Shown: positions 9,399-22,849, numbered from the stretch's first letter. The stretch is DNA of 64,000 bases from Antennarius striatus (GCF_040054535.1 NC_090797.1:13531001-13595000), one strand, 5' to 3'. Notes: generated by a model not told the origin, from the sequence alone. Numbers and translations are program-made.

Positions 9399-10388
9399 AC
9401 TGCAGCTTTTCTCCACTGCTCACAGGTCAAAATTACACACAGCATCATGTGGTTAAGCAGAATAGCTGTCCAATTTCACCCACCTGAGTTTCAGTAAGCC
9501 ATTGAGTGAACTTGACTTGCAAGTACAGTACATCATGGCAGTAAGAGAGGAGGATGAAGCCATGCACCCATCGTGAGAGGCCTAGGAGACCACGGGCAGC
9601 CAATGTAGGGACTTAACCAGCTCCCTTGCGTTAGGAGTTTTCCAATGAATCTTTTTTTTGAGGCTTTGACTATAGACGACGATGTCCCCGAGGTCTTTGC
9701 CACGTTACCCTGATAAACAATATGTTTGAACTATTTGCCACTGCAGTCTTCCGATGAGAGGTGAAGCTACCTGTCTTGATTTCACAAACATTCTGTGTCC
9801 CTGGGATGTTATTTTGACCCCCAGTCTTGTGATGACAATGTTTTGCAGTTAATCTAACTTTGACATGCCTGACCGAGTGTTTTTGTCTTTCGCATGTCAT
9901 TCACAAGATTTGCTCTTTTTTATTCCTGTCACGACAGTGGGCTGCGCTACCAGCTCGGCTAGCTATCGGTTACCTCCTGGATTATTAGCTGTGGTCCCCT
10001 TTTTGAATCATCGCCACACAGTTTTCAGTGCTTTCCATTAGGTCCAAGGCTCTCACCGTCAAAAACACAGCTATTGCATTGTCAAAGTTATGTTATTGTT
10101 CCTTTCCTATAGGCTCTGACACTTGTTTGCAATTGCAGAGATAGCAGTCACCGATAGTCAAGCTACATTACAACGTCAACGTGAATAACGTCCCAAACAT
10201 CTTATTCCAACTAAATACAGTCAGAGTATTTTACTAAAACTTTGGATTGAGGACTAATCAGGGGATGATCAAACTCCAAAGATTTCAGTGTCTACAGACC
10301 ATCAATTTCTATGCAAATGGTCATGACTATGTAGTTGTGGACTGATTTGGGTGCATTTTTGATTAGTCCATGTTATCAGGACTTTGAA

Positions 10389-10459
10389 GCATTGGTGGTT
10401 CAGTGGTAGAATTCTCGCCTGCCACGCGGGAGGCCTGGGTTCGATTCCCGGCCAATGCA
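10389..10459 (+). tRNA. trnG-GCC: tRNA-Gly(GCC), copy 7
   Basis: All stems pair, with a T50-G64 wobble in the T-stem (CTGGG/CCCGG). The B box GGTTCGATTCC is canonical. Copy 12, exactly 7,788 bp away, shares this variant and the neighbouring spacer changes. Confidence 0.93.
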
Positions 10460-10872
10460 AAAGGCCTTTTGACTTAATGGTGTGGGACTGAAAAATAGCT
10501 CAACAAGTTGTAGTCTGAAGAAATGTGTTTGACGTGACCCATACTAGTACTTTAAACATTGGCTTAGGTTGTCTCAAATTGTGGACTCACGCCGAAACCA
10601 ACTATCCTATACACCCAAGAGAAACATTGAGAGTCTCTCAATATGCATACTTGTCTGTACTAGTCCATCACGTGAAATGCTCCTTTGGAGAAACGGTGTG
10701 GTCTTGTGGTGCCATTAGGTGATTGTCATCATGTCTTGCAGCAGAAACCCATGCCGTATGGTGGAACAGTTGAACTTCAGACTGGTGACTTGCATTACAG
10801 CTTGAGGATTGCACATATAAATTTACTATCGATGCGTCTTGGTTTGACATAGGTGAACTTACCCAGCTAGTC

Positions 10873-10955
10873 GTCAGGATGGCCGAGCGGTCTAAGGCGC
10901 TGCGTTAAGGTCGCAGTCTCCCCTGGAGGCGTGGGTTCAAATCCCACTTCTGACA
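10873..10955 (+). tRNA. trnL-AAG: tRNA-Leu(AAG), copy 7
   Basis: A single C-to-A change at 10907 (tRNA position 34) gives anticodon loop TTAAGGT and anticodon AAG. The rest of the molecule is the CAG body. The gene should still be charged with leucine, but would read CUU and, after A-to-I deamination by ADAT2/ADAT3, CUC and CUA. Normal vertebrate tRNA-Leu-AAG has a different acceptor stem, so this is a derived isoacceptor. It is the first of six consecutive AAG copies. The flank is 'acccagcta' with TATAAAT. Confidence 0.93.
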
Positions 10956-11945
10956 ACTGCAGCTTTTCTCCATTGCTCACAGGTCAAAATTACACACAGC
11001 ATCATGTCGTTAAGCAGAAAAGCTGTCCATTTTCACCCACCTGAGTTTCAGTACGCCATTGAGTGAACTTGACTTGCAAGTACAGTACATCATGGCAGTA
11101 AGAGAGGAGGATGAAGCCATGCACCCATCGTGAGAGGCCTGGGAGACCACGGGCAGCCAATGTAGGGCCTTAACCAGCTCCCTTGCGTTGGGAGTTTTCC
11201 AATGAATCTTTTTTGTGAGGCTTTGACTATAGACGACGATGTCCCCGAGGTCTTTGCCACGTTACCCTGATAAACAATATGTTTGAATTATTTGCCACTG
11301 CAGTCTTCCGATGAGAGGTGAAGCTACCTGTCTTGATTTCACAAACATTCTGTGTCCCTGGGATGTTATTTTGACCCCCAGTCTTGTGATTACAATGTTT
11401 TGCAGTTAATCTAACTTTGACATGCCCAACCGAGTGTTTTTGTCTTTCGCATGTCATTCACAAGATTTGCTCTTTTTTATTCCTGTCACGACAGTGGGCT
11501 GCGCTACCAGCTCGGCTAGCTATCGGTTACCTCTTGGGTTATCAGCTGTGGCCCCCTTTTTGGATCATCGCCAGACAGTTTTCAGTGCTTTCCATTAGGT
11601 CCAAGGCTCTCACCGTCAAAAACACAGCTATTGTATTGTCAAAGTTATGTTATTGTTCCTTTCCTATCGGCTCTGACACTTGTTCGCAATTGCAGAGATA
11701 GCAGTCACCAATAGTCAAGCTACATTACAACGTCAACGTGAATAACGTCCCATACATCTTATTCCAACTAAATGCAGTCAGAGTATTTTACTAAAACTTT
11801 GGATTGAGGACTAATCAGGGGATGATCAAACTCCAAAGATTTCAGTCCCTACAGACCATCAATTTCTATGCAAATGGTCATGACTATGTAGTTGTGGACT
11901 GATTTGGATGCGTTTTTGATTAGTCCATGTTATCAGGACTTTGAA

Positions 11946-12016
11946 GCATTGGTGGTTCAGTGGTAGAATTCTCGCCTGCCACGCGGGAGGCCCGGGTTCG
12001 ATTCCCGGCCAATGCA
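11946..12016 (+). tRNA. trnG-GCC: tRNA-Gly(GCC), copy 8, canonical
   Basis: This copy matches the human gene as I remember it. It decodes GGC and GGU. Acceptor GCATTGG/CCAATGC, D-stem GTTC/GAAT, anticodon arm CTCGC-CTGCCAC-GCGGG with GCC at 11978-11980, variable loop AGGC, and T-arm CCGGG/CCCGG all pair. The A box is TGGTTCAGTGG and the B box GGTTCGATTCC. Terminator TTTT is at 12024-12027. No CCA is encoded. Confidence 0.97.
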
Positions 12017-12430
12017 AAAGGCCTTTTGACTTAATGGTGTGGGACTGAAAAATAGCTCAATAAGTTGTACTCTGAAGAAATGTGTTTGACGTGACCCATA
12101 CTGGTACTTTAAACTTTGGCTTAGGTTGTCTCAAATTGTGGACGCAGCGCAGAAACCAACTATCCAATACACCCAAGAGAAACATTGGTTGTCTCTCAAT
12201 ATGCATACTTGTCTGTACTGGTCCATCACGTGAAATGCTCCTTTGGAGAAACGGTGTGGTCTTGTGGTGCCATTAGGTGATTGTCATCATGTCTTGCAGC
12301 AGAAACCCATGCCGTATGGTGGAACAGTTGAACTTCAGACTGGTGACTTGCATTACAGCTTGAGGATTGCACATATAAATTTACTATTGATGCGTCTTGG
12401 TTTGACATAGGTGAACTTACCCAGCTAGTC

Positions 12431-12513
12431 GTCAGGATGGCCGAGAGGTCTAAGGCGCTGCGTTAAGGTCGCAGTCTCCCCTGGAGGCGTGGGTTCAAAT
12501 CCCACTTCTGACA
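12431..12513 (+). tRNA. trnL-AAG: tRNA-Leu(AAG), copy 8, D-loop variant
   Basis: AAG arises by C-to-A at 12465. A second change, C to A in the D-loop (GAGAGG for GAGCGG), alters the Y of the A box (TGGCCGAGAGG). Copies 10 and 11 share both. All stems pair. Confidence 0.9.
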
Positions 12514-13503
12514 ACTGCAGCTTTTCTCCACTGCTCACAGGTCAAAATCACACACAGCATCATGTTGTTAAGCAGAATAGCTGTCCATTTTCACCCACCT
12601 GAGTTTCAGTAAGCCATTGAGTGAACTTGACTTGCAAGTACAGTACATCATGGCAGTAAGAGAGGAGGATGAAGCCATGCACCCATCGTGAGAGGCCTGG
12701 GAGACCACGGGCAGCCAATGTAGGGCCTTAACCAGCTCCCTTGCGTTGGGAGATTTCCAATGAAACTTTTTTGTGAGGCTTTGACTCTAGACGACGATGT
12801 CCCCGAGGTCTTTGCCACGTTACCCTGATAAACAATATGTTTGAACTATTTGCCACTGCAGTCTTGCAATGAGAAGTGAAGCTACCTGTCTTGAATTCAC
12901 AAACATTCTGTGTCCCTGGGATGTTATTTTGACCCCCGGTCTTGTGATGACAATGTTTTGCAGTTAATCTAACTTTGACATGCCTGACCGAGTGTTTTTG
13001 TCTTTCGCATGTCATTCACAAGATTTGCTCTTTTTTATTCCTGTCACGACGGTGGGCTGCGCTACCAGCTCGGCTAGCTATCGGTTACCTCCTGAATTAT
13101 TAGCTGTGGTCCCCTTTTTGGATCATCGCCACACAGTTTTCAGTGCTTTCCATTAGGTCCAAGGCTCTCACCGTCAAAAACACAGCTATTGCATTGTCAA
13201 AGTTATGTTATTGTTCCTTTCCTATAGGCTCTGACACTTGTTTGCAATTGCAGAGATAGCAGTCACCGATAGTCAAGCTACATTACAACGTCAACGTGAA
13301 TAACGTCCCAAACATCTTATTCCAACTAAATACAGTCAGAGTATTTTACTAAAACTTTAGATTGAGGACTAATCAGGGGATGATCAAACTCCAAAGATTT
13401 CAGTGTCTAAAGACCATCAATTTCTATGCAAATGGTCATGACTATGTAGTTGTGGACTGATTTGGGTGCATTTTTGATTAGTCCATGTTATCAGGACTTT
13501 GAA

Positions 13504-13574
13504 GCATTGGTGGTTCAGTGGTAGAATTCTCGCCTGCCACGCGGGAGGCCTGGGTTCGATTCCCGGCCAATGCA
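13504..13574 (+). tRNA. trnG-GCC: tRNA-Gly(GCC), copy 9
   Basis: All stems pair, with the T50-G64 wobble. Confidence 0.93.
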
Positions 13575-13987
13575 AAAGGCCTTTTGACTTAATCGTGTGG
13601 GACTGAAAAATAGCTCAACAAGTTGTATTCTGAAGAAATGTGTTTGACGTGACCCATACTAGTACTTTAAACTTTGGCTTAGGTTGTCTCAAATTGTGGA
13701 CTCACGCCGAAACCAACTATCCTATACACCCAAGAGAAACATTGAGAGTCTCTCAATATGCATACTTGTCTGTACTAGTCCATCACGTGAAATGCTCCTT
13801 TGGAGAAACGGTGTGGTCTTGTGGTGCCATTAGGTGATTGTCATCATGTCTTGCAGCAGAAACCCATGCCGTATGGTGGAACAGTTGAACTTCAGACTGG
13901 TGACTTGCATTACAGCTTGAGGATTGCACATATAAATTTACTATCGATGCGTCTTGGTTTGACATAGGTGAACTTACCCAGCTAGTC

Positions 13988-14070
13988 GTCAGGATGGCCG
14001 AGCGGTCTAAGGCGCTGCGTTAAGGTCGCAGTCTCCCCTGGAGGCGTGGGTTCAAATCCCACTTCTGACA
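13988..14070 (+). tRNA. trnL-AAG: tRNA-Leu(AAG), copy 9
   Basis: Anticodon AAG by C-to-A at 14022. The D-loop and A box are normal. TATAAAT lies at 13931-13937 in the upstream AT-rich stretch, 50 bp before the gene. Confidence 0.93.
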
Positions 14071-15060
14071 ACTGCAGCTTTTCTCCACTGCTCACAGGTC
14101 AAAATCACACACAGCATCATGTGGTTAAGCAGAATAGCTGTCCATTTTCACCCACCTGAGTTTCAGTAAGCCATTGAGTGAACTTGACTTGCAAGTACAG
14201 TACATCATGGCAGTAAGAGAGGAGGATGAAGCCATGCACCCATCATGAGAGGCCTGGGAGACCACGGGCAGCCAATGTAGGGCCTTAACCAGCTCCCTTG
14301 CGTTGGGAGATTTCCAATGAAACTTTTTTGTGAGGCTTTGACTCTAGACGACGATGTCCCCGAGGTCTTTGCCACGTTACCCTGATAAACAATATGTTTG
14401 AACTATTTGCCACTGCAGTCTTGCAATGAGAAGTGAAGCTACCTGTCTTGAATTCACAAACATTCTGTGTCCCTGGGATGTTATTTTGACCCCCGGTCTT
14501 GTGATGACAATGTTTTGCAGTTAATCTAACTTTGACATGCCTGACCGAGTGTTTTTGTCTTTCGCATGTCATTCACAAGATTTGCTCTTTTTTATTCCTG
14601 TCACGACGGTGGGCTGCGCTACCAGCTCGGCTAGCTATCGGTTACCTCCTGAATTATTAGCTGTGGTCCCCTTTTTGGATCATCGCCACACAGTTTTCAG
14701 TGCTTTCCATTAGGTCCAAGGCTCTCACCGTCAAAAACACAGCTATTGCATTGTCAAAGTTATGTTATTGTTCCTTTCCTATAGGCTCTGACACTTGTTT
14801 GCAATTGCAGAGATAGCAGTCACCGATAGTCAAGCTACATTACAACGTCAACGTGAATAACGTCCCAAACATCTTATTCCAACTAAATACAGTCAGAGTA
14901 TTTTACTAAAACTTTAGATTGAGGACTAATCAGGGGATGATCAAACTCCAAAGATTTCAGTGTCTACAGACCATCAATTTCTATGCAAATGGTCATGACT
15001 ATGTAGTTGTGGACTGATTTGGGTGCATTTTTGATTAGTCCATGTTATCAGGACTTTGAA

Positions 15061-15131
15061 GCATTGGTGGTTCAGTGGTAGAATTCTCGCCTGCCACGCG
15101 GGAGGCCCGGGTTCGATTCCCGGCCAATGCA
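15061..15131 (+). tRNA. trnG-GCC: tRNA-Gly(GCC), copy 10, canonical
   Basis: Identical to copy 8. Confidence 0.97.
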
Positions 15132-15545
15132 AAAGGCCTTTTGACTTAATGGTGTGGGACTGAAAAATAGCTCAATAAGTTGTACTCTGAAGAAATGTGT
15201 TTGACGTGACCCATACTGGTACTTTAAACTTTGGCTTAGGTTGTCTCAAATTGTGGACGCAGCGCAGAAACCAACTATCCAATACACCCAAGAGAAACAT
15301 TGGTTGTCTCTCAATATGCATACTTGTCTGTACTGGTCCATCACGTGAAATGCTCCTTTGGAGAAACGGTGTGGTCTTGTGGTGCCATTAGGTGATTGTC
15401 ATCATGTCTTGCAGCAGAAACCCATGCCGTATGGTGGAACAGTTGAACTTCAGACTGGTGACTTGCATTACAGCTTGAGGATTGCACATATAAATTTACT
15501 ATTGATGCGTCTTGGTTTGACATAGGTGAACTTACCCAGCTAGTC

Positions 15546-15628
15546 GTCAGGATGGCCGAGAGGTCTAAGGCGCTGCGTTAAGGTCGCAGTCTCCCCTGGA
15601 GGCGTGGGTTCAAATCCCACTTCTGACA
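15546..15628 (+). tRNA. trnL-AAG: tRNA-Leu(AAG), copy 10, D-loop variant
   Basis: Anticodon AAG by C-to-A at 15580, with the D-loop/A-box C-to-A change of copy 8. Confidence 0.9.
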
Positions 15629-16618
15629 ACTGCAGCTTTTCTCCACTGCTCACAGGTCAAAATCACACACAGCATCATGTGGTTAAGCAGAATAGCTGTC
15701 CATTTTCACCCACCTGAGTTTCAGTAAGCCATTGAGTGAACTTGACTTGCAAGTACAGTACATCATGGCAGTAAGAGAGGAGGATGAAGCCATGCACCCA
15801 TCGTGAGAGGCCTGGGAGACCACGGGCAGCCAATGTAGGGCCTTAACCAGCTCCCTTGCGTTGGGAGATTTCCAATGAAACTTTTTTGTGAGGCTTTGAC
15901 TCTAGACGACGATGTCCCCGAGGTCTTTGCCACGTTACCCTGATAAACAATATGTTTGAACTATTTGCCACTGCAGTCTTGCAATGAGAAGTGAAGCTAC
16001 CTGTCTTGAATTCACAAACATTCTGTGTCCCTGGGATGTTATTTTGACCCCCGGTCTTGTGATGACAATGTTTTGCAGTTAATCTAACTTTGACATGCCT
16101 GACCGAGTGTTTTTGTCTTTCGCATGTCATTCACAAGATTTGCTCTTTTTTATTCCTGTCACGACAGTGGGCTGCGCTACCAGCTCGGCTAGTTATCGGT
16201 TACCTCCTGAATTATTAGCTGTGGTCCCCTTTTTGGATCATCGCCACACAGTTTTCAGTGCTTTCCATTAGGTCCAAGGCTCTCACCGTCAAAAACACAG
16301 CTATTGCATTGTCAAAGTTATGTTATTGTTCCTTTCCTATAGGCTCTGACACTTGTTTGCAATTGCAGAGATAGCAGTCACCGATAGTCAAGCTACATTA
16401 CAACGTCAACGTGAATAACGTCCCAAACATCTTATTCCAACTAAATACAGTCAGAGTATTTTACTAAAACTTTAGATTGAGGACTAATCAGGGGATGATC
16501 AAACTCCAAAGATTTCAGTGTCTACAGACCATCAATTTCTATGCAAATGGTCATGACTATGTAGTTGTGGACTGATTTGGGTGCATTTTTGATTAGTCCA
16601 TGTTATCAGGACTTTGAA

Positions 16619-16689
16619 GCATTGGTGGTTCAGTGGTAGAATTCTCGCCTGCCACGCGGGAGGCCCGGGTTCGATTCCCGGCCAATGCA
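16619..16689 (+). tRNA. trnG-GCC: tRNA-Gly(GCC), copy 11, canonical
   Basis: Identical to copy 8. Confidence 0.97.
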
Positions 16690-17103
16690 AAAGGCCTTTT
16701 GACTTAATGGTGTGGGACTGAAAAATAGCTCAATAAGTTGTACTCTGAAGAAATGTGTTTGACGTGACCCATACTGGTACTTTAAACTTTGGCTTAGGTT
16801 GTCTCAAATTGTGGACGCAGCGCAGAAACCAACTATCCAATACACCCAAGAGAAACATTGGTTGTCTCTCAATATGCATACTTGTCTGTACTGGTCCATC
16901 ACGTGAAATGCTCCTTTGGAGAAACGGTGTGGTCTTGTGGTGCCATTAGGTGATTGTCATCATGTCTTGCAGCAGAAACCCATGCCGTATGGTGGAACAG
17001 TTGAACTTCAGACTGGTGACTTGCATTACAGCTTGAGGATTGCACATATAAATTTACTATTGATGCGTCTTGGTTTGACATAGGTGAACTTACCCAGCTA
17101 GTC

Positions 17104-17186
17104 GTCAGGATGGCCGAGAGGTCTAAGGCGCTGCGTTAAGGTCGCAGTCTCCCCTGGAGGCGTGGGTTCAAATCCCACTTCTGACA
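17104..17186 (+). tRNA. trnL-AAG: tRNA-Leu(AAG), copy 11, D-loop variant
   Basis: Anticodon AAG by C-to-A at 17138, with the D-loop/A-box change of copy 8. Confidence 0.9.
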
Positions 17187-18176
17187 ACTGCAGCTTTTCT
17201 CCACTGCTCACAGGTCAAAATCACACACAGCATCATGTGGTTAAGCAGAATAGCTGTCCATTTTCACCCACCTGAGTTTCAGTAAGCCATTGAGTGAACT
17301 TGACTTGCAAGTACAGTACATCATGGCAGTAAGAGAGGAGGATGAAGCCATGCACCCATCGTGAGAGGCCTGGGAGACCACGGGCAGCCAATGTAGGGCC
17401 TTAACCAGCTCCCTTGCGTTGGGAGATTTCCAATGAAACTTTTTTGTGAGGCTTTGACTCTAGACGACGATGTCCCCGAGGTCTTTGCCACGTTACCCTG
17501 ATAAACAATATGTTTGAACTATTTGCCACTGCAGTCTTGCAATGAGAAGTGAAGCTACCTGTCTTGAATTCACAAACATTCTGTGTCCCTGGGATGTTAT
17601 TTTGACCCCCGGTCTTGTGATGACAATGTTTTGCAGTTAATCTAACTTTGACATGCCTGACCGAGTGTTTTTGTCTTTCGCATGTCATTCACAAGATTTG
17701 CTCTTTTTTATTCCTGTCACGACGGTGGGCTGCGCTACCAGCTCGGCTAGCTATCGGTTACCTCCTGAATTATTAGCTGTGGTCCCCTTTTTGGATCATC
17801 GCCACACAGTTTTCAGTGCTTTCCATTAGGTCCAAGGCTCTCACCGTCAAAAACACAGCTATTGCATTGTCAAAGTTATGTTATTGTTCCTTTCCTATAG
17901 GCTCTGACACTTGTTTGCAATTGCAGAGATAGCAGTCACCGATAGTCAAGCTACATTACAACGTCAACGTGAATAACGTCCCAAACATCTTATTCCAACT
18001 AAATACAGTCAGAGTATTTTACTAAAACTTTAGATTGAGGACTAATCAGGGGATGATCAAACTCCAAAGATTTCAGTGTCTACAGACCATCAATTTCTAT
18101 GCAAATGGTCATGACTATGTAGTTGTGGACTGATTTGGGTGCATTTTTGATTAGTCCATGTTATCAGGACTTTGAA

Positions 18177-18247
18177 GCATTGGTGGTTCAGTGGTAGAAT
18201 TCTCGCCTGCCACGCGGGAGGCCTGGGTTCGATTCCCGGCCAATGCA
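18177..18247 (+). tRNA. trnG-GCC: tRNA-Gly(GCC), copy 12
   Basis: All stems pair, with the T50-G64 wobble, as in copy 7. Confidence 0.93.
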
Positions 18248-18660
18248 AAAGGCCTTTTGACTTAATGGTGTGGGACTGAAAAATAGCTCAACAAGTTGTA
18301 GTCTGAAGAAATGTGTTTGACGTGACCCATACTAGTACTTTAAACATTGGCTTAGGTTGTCTCAAATTGTGGACTCACGCCGAAACCAACTATCCTATAC
18401 ACCCAAGAGAAACATTGAGAGTCTCTCAATATGCATACTTGTCTGTACTAGTCCATCACGTGAAATGCTCCTTTGGAGAAACGGTGTGGTCTTGTGGTGC
18501 CATTAGGTGATTGTCATCATGTCTTGCAGCAGAAACCCATGCCGTATGGTGGAACAGTTGAACTTCAGACTGGTGACTTGCATTACAGCTTGAGGATTGC
18601 ACATATAAATTTACTATCGATGCGTCTTGGTTTGACATAGGTGAACTTACCCAGCTAGTC

Positions 18661-18743
18661 GTCAGGATGGCCGAGCGGTCTAAGGCGCTGCGTTAAGGTC
18701 GCAGTCTCCCCTGGAGGCGTGGGTTCAAATCCCACTTCTGACA
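18661..18743 (+). tRNA. trnL-AAG: tRNA-Leu(AAG), copy 12
   Basis: Anticodon AAG by C-to-A at 18695. This is the last member of the six-copy AAG block. The D-loop is normal. Confidence 0.93.
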
Positions 18744-19733
18744 ACTGCAGCTTTTCTCCACTGCTCACAGGTCAAAATCACACACAGCATCATGTGGTTA
18801 AGCAGAATAGCTGTCCATTTTCACCCACCTGAGTTTCAGTAAGCCATTGAGTGAACTTGACTTGCAAGTACAGTACATCATGGCAGTAAGAGAGGAGGAT
18901 GAAGCCATGCACCCATCGTGAGAGGCCTGGGAGACCACGGGCAGCCAATGTAGGGCCTTAACCAGCTCCCTTGCGTTGGGAGATTTCCAATGAAACTTTT
19001 TTGTGAGGCTTTGACTCTAGACGACGATGTCCCCGAGGTCTTTGCCACGTTACCCTGATAAACAATATGTTTGAACTATTTGCCACTGCAGTCTTGCAAT
19101 GAGAAGTGAAGCTACCTGTCTTGAATTCACAAACATTCTGTGTCCCTGGGATGTTATTTTGACCCCCGGTCTTGTGATGACAATGTTTTGCAGTTAATCT
19201 AACTTTGACATGCCTGACCGAGTGTTTTTGTCTTTCGCATGTCATTCACAAGATTTGCTCTTTTTTATTCCTGTCACGACGGTGGGCTGCGCTACCAGCT
19301 CGGCTAGCTATCGGTTACCTCCTGAATTATTAGCTGTGGTCCCCTTTTTGGATCATCGCCACACAGTTTTCAGTGCTTTCCATTAGGTCCAAGGCTCTCA
19401 CCGTCAAAAACACAGCTATTGCATTGTCAAAGTTATGTTATTGTTCCTTTCCTATAGGCTCTGACACTTGTTTGCAATTGCAGAGATAGCAGTCACCGAT
19501 AGTCAAGCTACATTACAACGTCAACGTGAATAACGTCCCAAACATCTTATTCCAACTAAATACAGTCAGAGTATTTTACTAAAACTTTAGATTGAGGACT
19601 AATCAGGGGATGATCAAACTCCAAAGATTTCAGTGTCTACAGACCATCAATTTCTATGCAAATGGTCATGACTATGTAGTTGTGGACTGATTTGGGTGCA
19701 TTTTTGATTAGTCCATGTTATCAGGACTTTGAA

Positions 19734-19804
19734 GCATTGGTGGTTCAGTGGTAGAATTCTCGCCTGCCACGCGGGAGGCCTGGGTTCGATTCCCGGCCAA
19801 TGCA
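19734..19804 (+). tRNA. trnG-GCC: tRNA-Gly(GCC), copy 13
   Basis: All stems pair, with the T50-G64 wobble. This unit marks the switch from AAG back to CAG leucine genes. Confidence 0.93.
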
Positions 19805-20218
19805 AAAGGCCTTTTGACTTAATGGTGTGGGACTGAAAAATAGCTCAACAAGTTGTACTCTGAAGAAATGTGTTTGACGTGACCCATACTGGTACTTTAA
19901 ACTTTGGCTTAGGTTGTCTCAAATTGTGGACGCAGCGCCGAAACCAACTATCCAATACACCCAAGAGAAACATTGGGAGTCTCTCAATATGCATACTTGT
20001 CTGTACTGGTCCATCACGTGAAATGCTCCTTTGGAGAAACGGTGTGGTCTTGTGGTGCCATTAGGTGATTGTCATCATCTCTTGCAGCAGAAACCCATGC
20101 TGTATGATGGAACAGTTGAATTTCAGACTGGTGACTTGCATTACAGCTTGAGGATTGTACATTTAAATTTACTATCAATGCGTCTTAGTTTGACGTAGGT
20201 GAACTTACCCAGCAAGTC

Positions 20219-20301
20219 GTCAGGATGGCCGAGCGGTCTAAGGCGCTGCGTTCAGGTCGCAGTCTCCCCTGGAGGCGTGGGTTCAAATCCCACTTCTGAC
20301 A
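20219..20301 (+). tRNA. trnL-CAG: tRNA-Leu(CAG), copy 13
   Basis: The body is identical to copy 1. The spacer following it matches the spacer at the window start (43-120), including the rare TCCATTGCTC and TGTCGTTAAG variants. Confidence 0.97.
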
Positions 20302-21291
20302 ACTGCAGCTTTTCTCCATTGCTCACAGGTCAAAATTACACACAGCATCATGTCGTTAAGCAGAAAAGCTGTCCATTTTCACCCACCTGAGTTTCAGTAC
20401 GCCATTGAGTGAACTTGACTTGCAAGTACAGTACATCATGGCAGTAAGAGAGGAGGATGAAGCCATGCACCCATCGTGAGAGGCCTGGGAGACCACGGGC
20501 AGCCAATCTAGGGCCTTAACCAGCTCCCTTGCGTTGGGAGTTTTCCAATGAATCTTTTTTGTGAGGCTTTGACTATAGACGACGATGTCCCCGAGGTCTT
20601 TGCCACGTTACCCTGATAAACAATATGTTTGAACTATTTGCCACTGCAGTCTTCCGATGCGAGGTGAAGCTACCTGTCTTGATTTCACAAACATTCTGTG
20701 TCCCTGGGATGTTATTTTGACCCCCAGTCTTGTGATTACAATGTTTTGCAGTTAATCTAACTTTGACATGCCCAACCGAGTGTTTTTGTCTTTCGCATGT
20801 CATTCACAAGATTTGCTCTTTTTTATTCCTGTCACGACAGTGGGCTACGCTACCAGCTCGGCTAGCTATCGGTTACCTCTTGGGTTATCAGCTGTGGCCC
20901 CCTTTTTGGATCATCGCCAGACAGTTTTCAGCGCTTTCCATTAGGTCCAAGGCTCTCACCGTCAAAAACACAGCTATTGCATTGTCAAAGTTATGCTATT
21001 GTTCCTTTCCTATCGGCTCTGACACTTGTTCGCAATTGCAGAGATAGCAGTCACCAATAGTCAAGCTACATTACAACATCAACGTGAATAACTTCCCAAA
21101 GATCTTATTCCAACTAAATGCAGTCAGAGTATTTTACTAAAACGTTGGATTGAGGACTAATCAGGGGATGATCAAACTCCAAAGATTTCAGTCTCTACAG
21201 ACCATCAATTTCTATGCAAATGGTCATGACTATGTAGTTGTGGACTGATTTAGATGCGTTTTTGATTAGTCCATGTTATCAGGACTTTGAA

Positions 21292-21362
21292 GCATTGGTG
21301 GTTCAGTGGTAGAATTCACGCCTGCCACGCGGGAGGCTAGCGTTCGATTACCGGCCAAAGCA
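21292..21362 (+). pseudogene. tRNA-Gly(GCC), degenerate copy 14
   Basis: It has the lesions of copy 1 plus G to C at the start of the B box (CGTTCGATTAC), so the internal promoter is also hit. Confidence 0.82.
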
Positions 21363-21776
21363 AAAGGCTTTTTGACTTAATGGTGTGGGACTGAAAAATA
21401 GCTCAACAAGTTGTAGTCTGAAGAAATGTGTTTGACGTGACCCATACTGGTACTTTAAACTTTGGCTTAGGTTGTCTCAAATTGTGGACGCAGCGCCGAA
21501 ACCAACTATCCAATACACCCAAGAGAAACATTGAGAGTCTCTCAATATGCATACTTGTCTGTACTGGTCCATCACGTGAAATGCTCCTTTGGAGAAACGG
21601 TGTGGTCTTGTGGTGCCATTAGGTGATTGTCATCATGTCTTGCAGCAGAAACCAATGCCGTATGGTGGAACAGTTGAATTTCAGACTGGTGACTTGCATT
21701 ACAGCTTGAGGATTGTACATTTACATTTACTATCAATGCGTCTTGGTTTGACGTAGGTGAACTTACCCAGCAAGTC

Positions 21777-21859
21777 GTCAGGATGGCCGAGCGGTCTAAG
21801 GCGCTGCGTTCAGGTCGCAGTCTCCCCTGGAGGCGTGGGTTCAAATCCCACTTCTGACA
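21777..21859 (+). tRNA. trnL-CAG: tRNA-Leu(CAG), copy 14
   Basis: The body is identical to copy 1. The adjacent glycine gene is dead, so this unit delivers leucine tRNA only. Confidence 0.97.
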
Positions 21860-22849
21860 ACTGCAGCTTTTCTCCACTGCTCAGAGGTCAAAATTACACA
21901 CAGCATCATGTGGTTAAGCAGAATAGCTGTCCATTTTCACCCACCTGAGTTTCAGTAAGCCATTGAGTGAACTTGACTTGCAAGTACAGTACATCATGGC
22001 AGTAAGAGAGGAGGATGAAGCCATGCACCCATCGTGAGAGGCCTGGGAGACCACGGGCAGCCAATGTAGGGCCTTAACCAGCTCCCTTGCGTTAGGAGTT
22101 TTCCAATGAATCTTTTTTGTGAGGCTTTGACTATAGACGACGATGTCCCCGAGGTCTTTGCCACGTTACCCTGATAAACAATATGTTTGAATTATTTGCC
22201 ACTGCAGTCTTCCGATTAGAGGTGAAGCTACCTGTCTTGATTTCACAAACATTCTGTGTCCCTGGGATGTTATTTTGACCCCCAGTCTTGTGATTACAAT
22301 GTTTTGCAGTTAATCTAACTTTGACATGCCCAACCGAGTGTTTTTGTCTTTCGCATGTCATTCACAAGATTTGCTCTTTTTTATTCCTGTCACGACAGTG
22401 GGCTGCGCTACCAGCTCGGCTAGCTATCGGTTACCTCTTGGGTTATCAGCTGTGGCCCCCTTTTTGGATCATCGCCAGACAGTTTTCAGTGCTTTCCATT
22501 AGGTCCAAGGCTCTCACCGTCAAAAACACAGCTATTGTATTGTCAAAGTTATGTTATTGTTCCTTTCCTATCGGCTCTGACACTTTTTCGCAATTGCAGA
22601 GATAGCAGTCACCAATAGTCAAGCTACATTACAACGTCAACGTGAATAACGTCCCATACATCTTATTCCAACTAAATGCAGTCAGAGTATTTTACTAAAA
22701 CTTTGGATTGAGGACTAATCAGGGGATGATCAAACTCCAAAGATTTCAGTCTCTACAGACCATCAATTTCTATGCAAATGGTCATGACTATGTAGTTGTG
22801 GACTGATTTGGATGCGTTTTTGATTAGTCCATGTTATCAGGACTTTGAA

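Noticed and set aside
10873-10955. Reading the AAG copies as damaged CAG genes
   Set aside because: The changed base lies in the anticodon with all stems intact, AAG is a standard leucine anticodon, and the state recurs in 11 copies.
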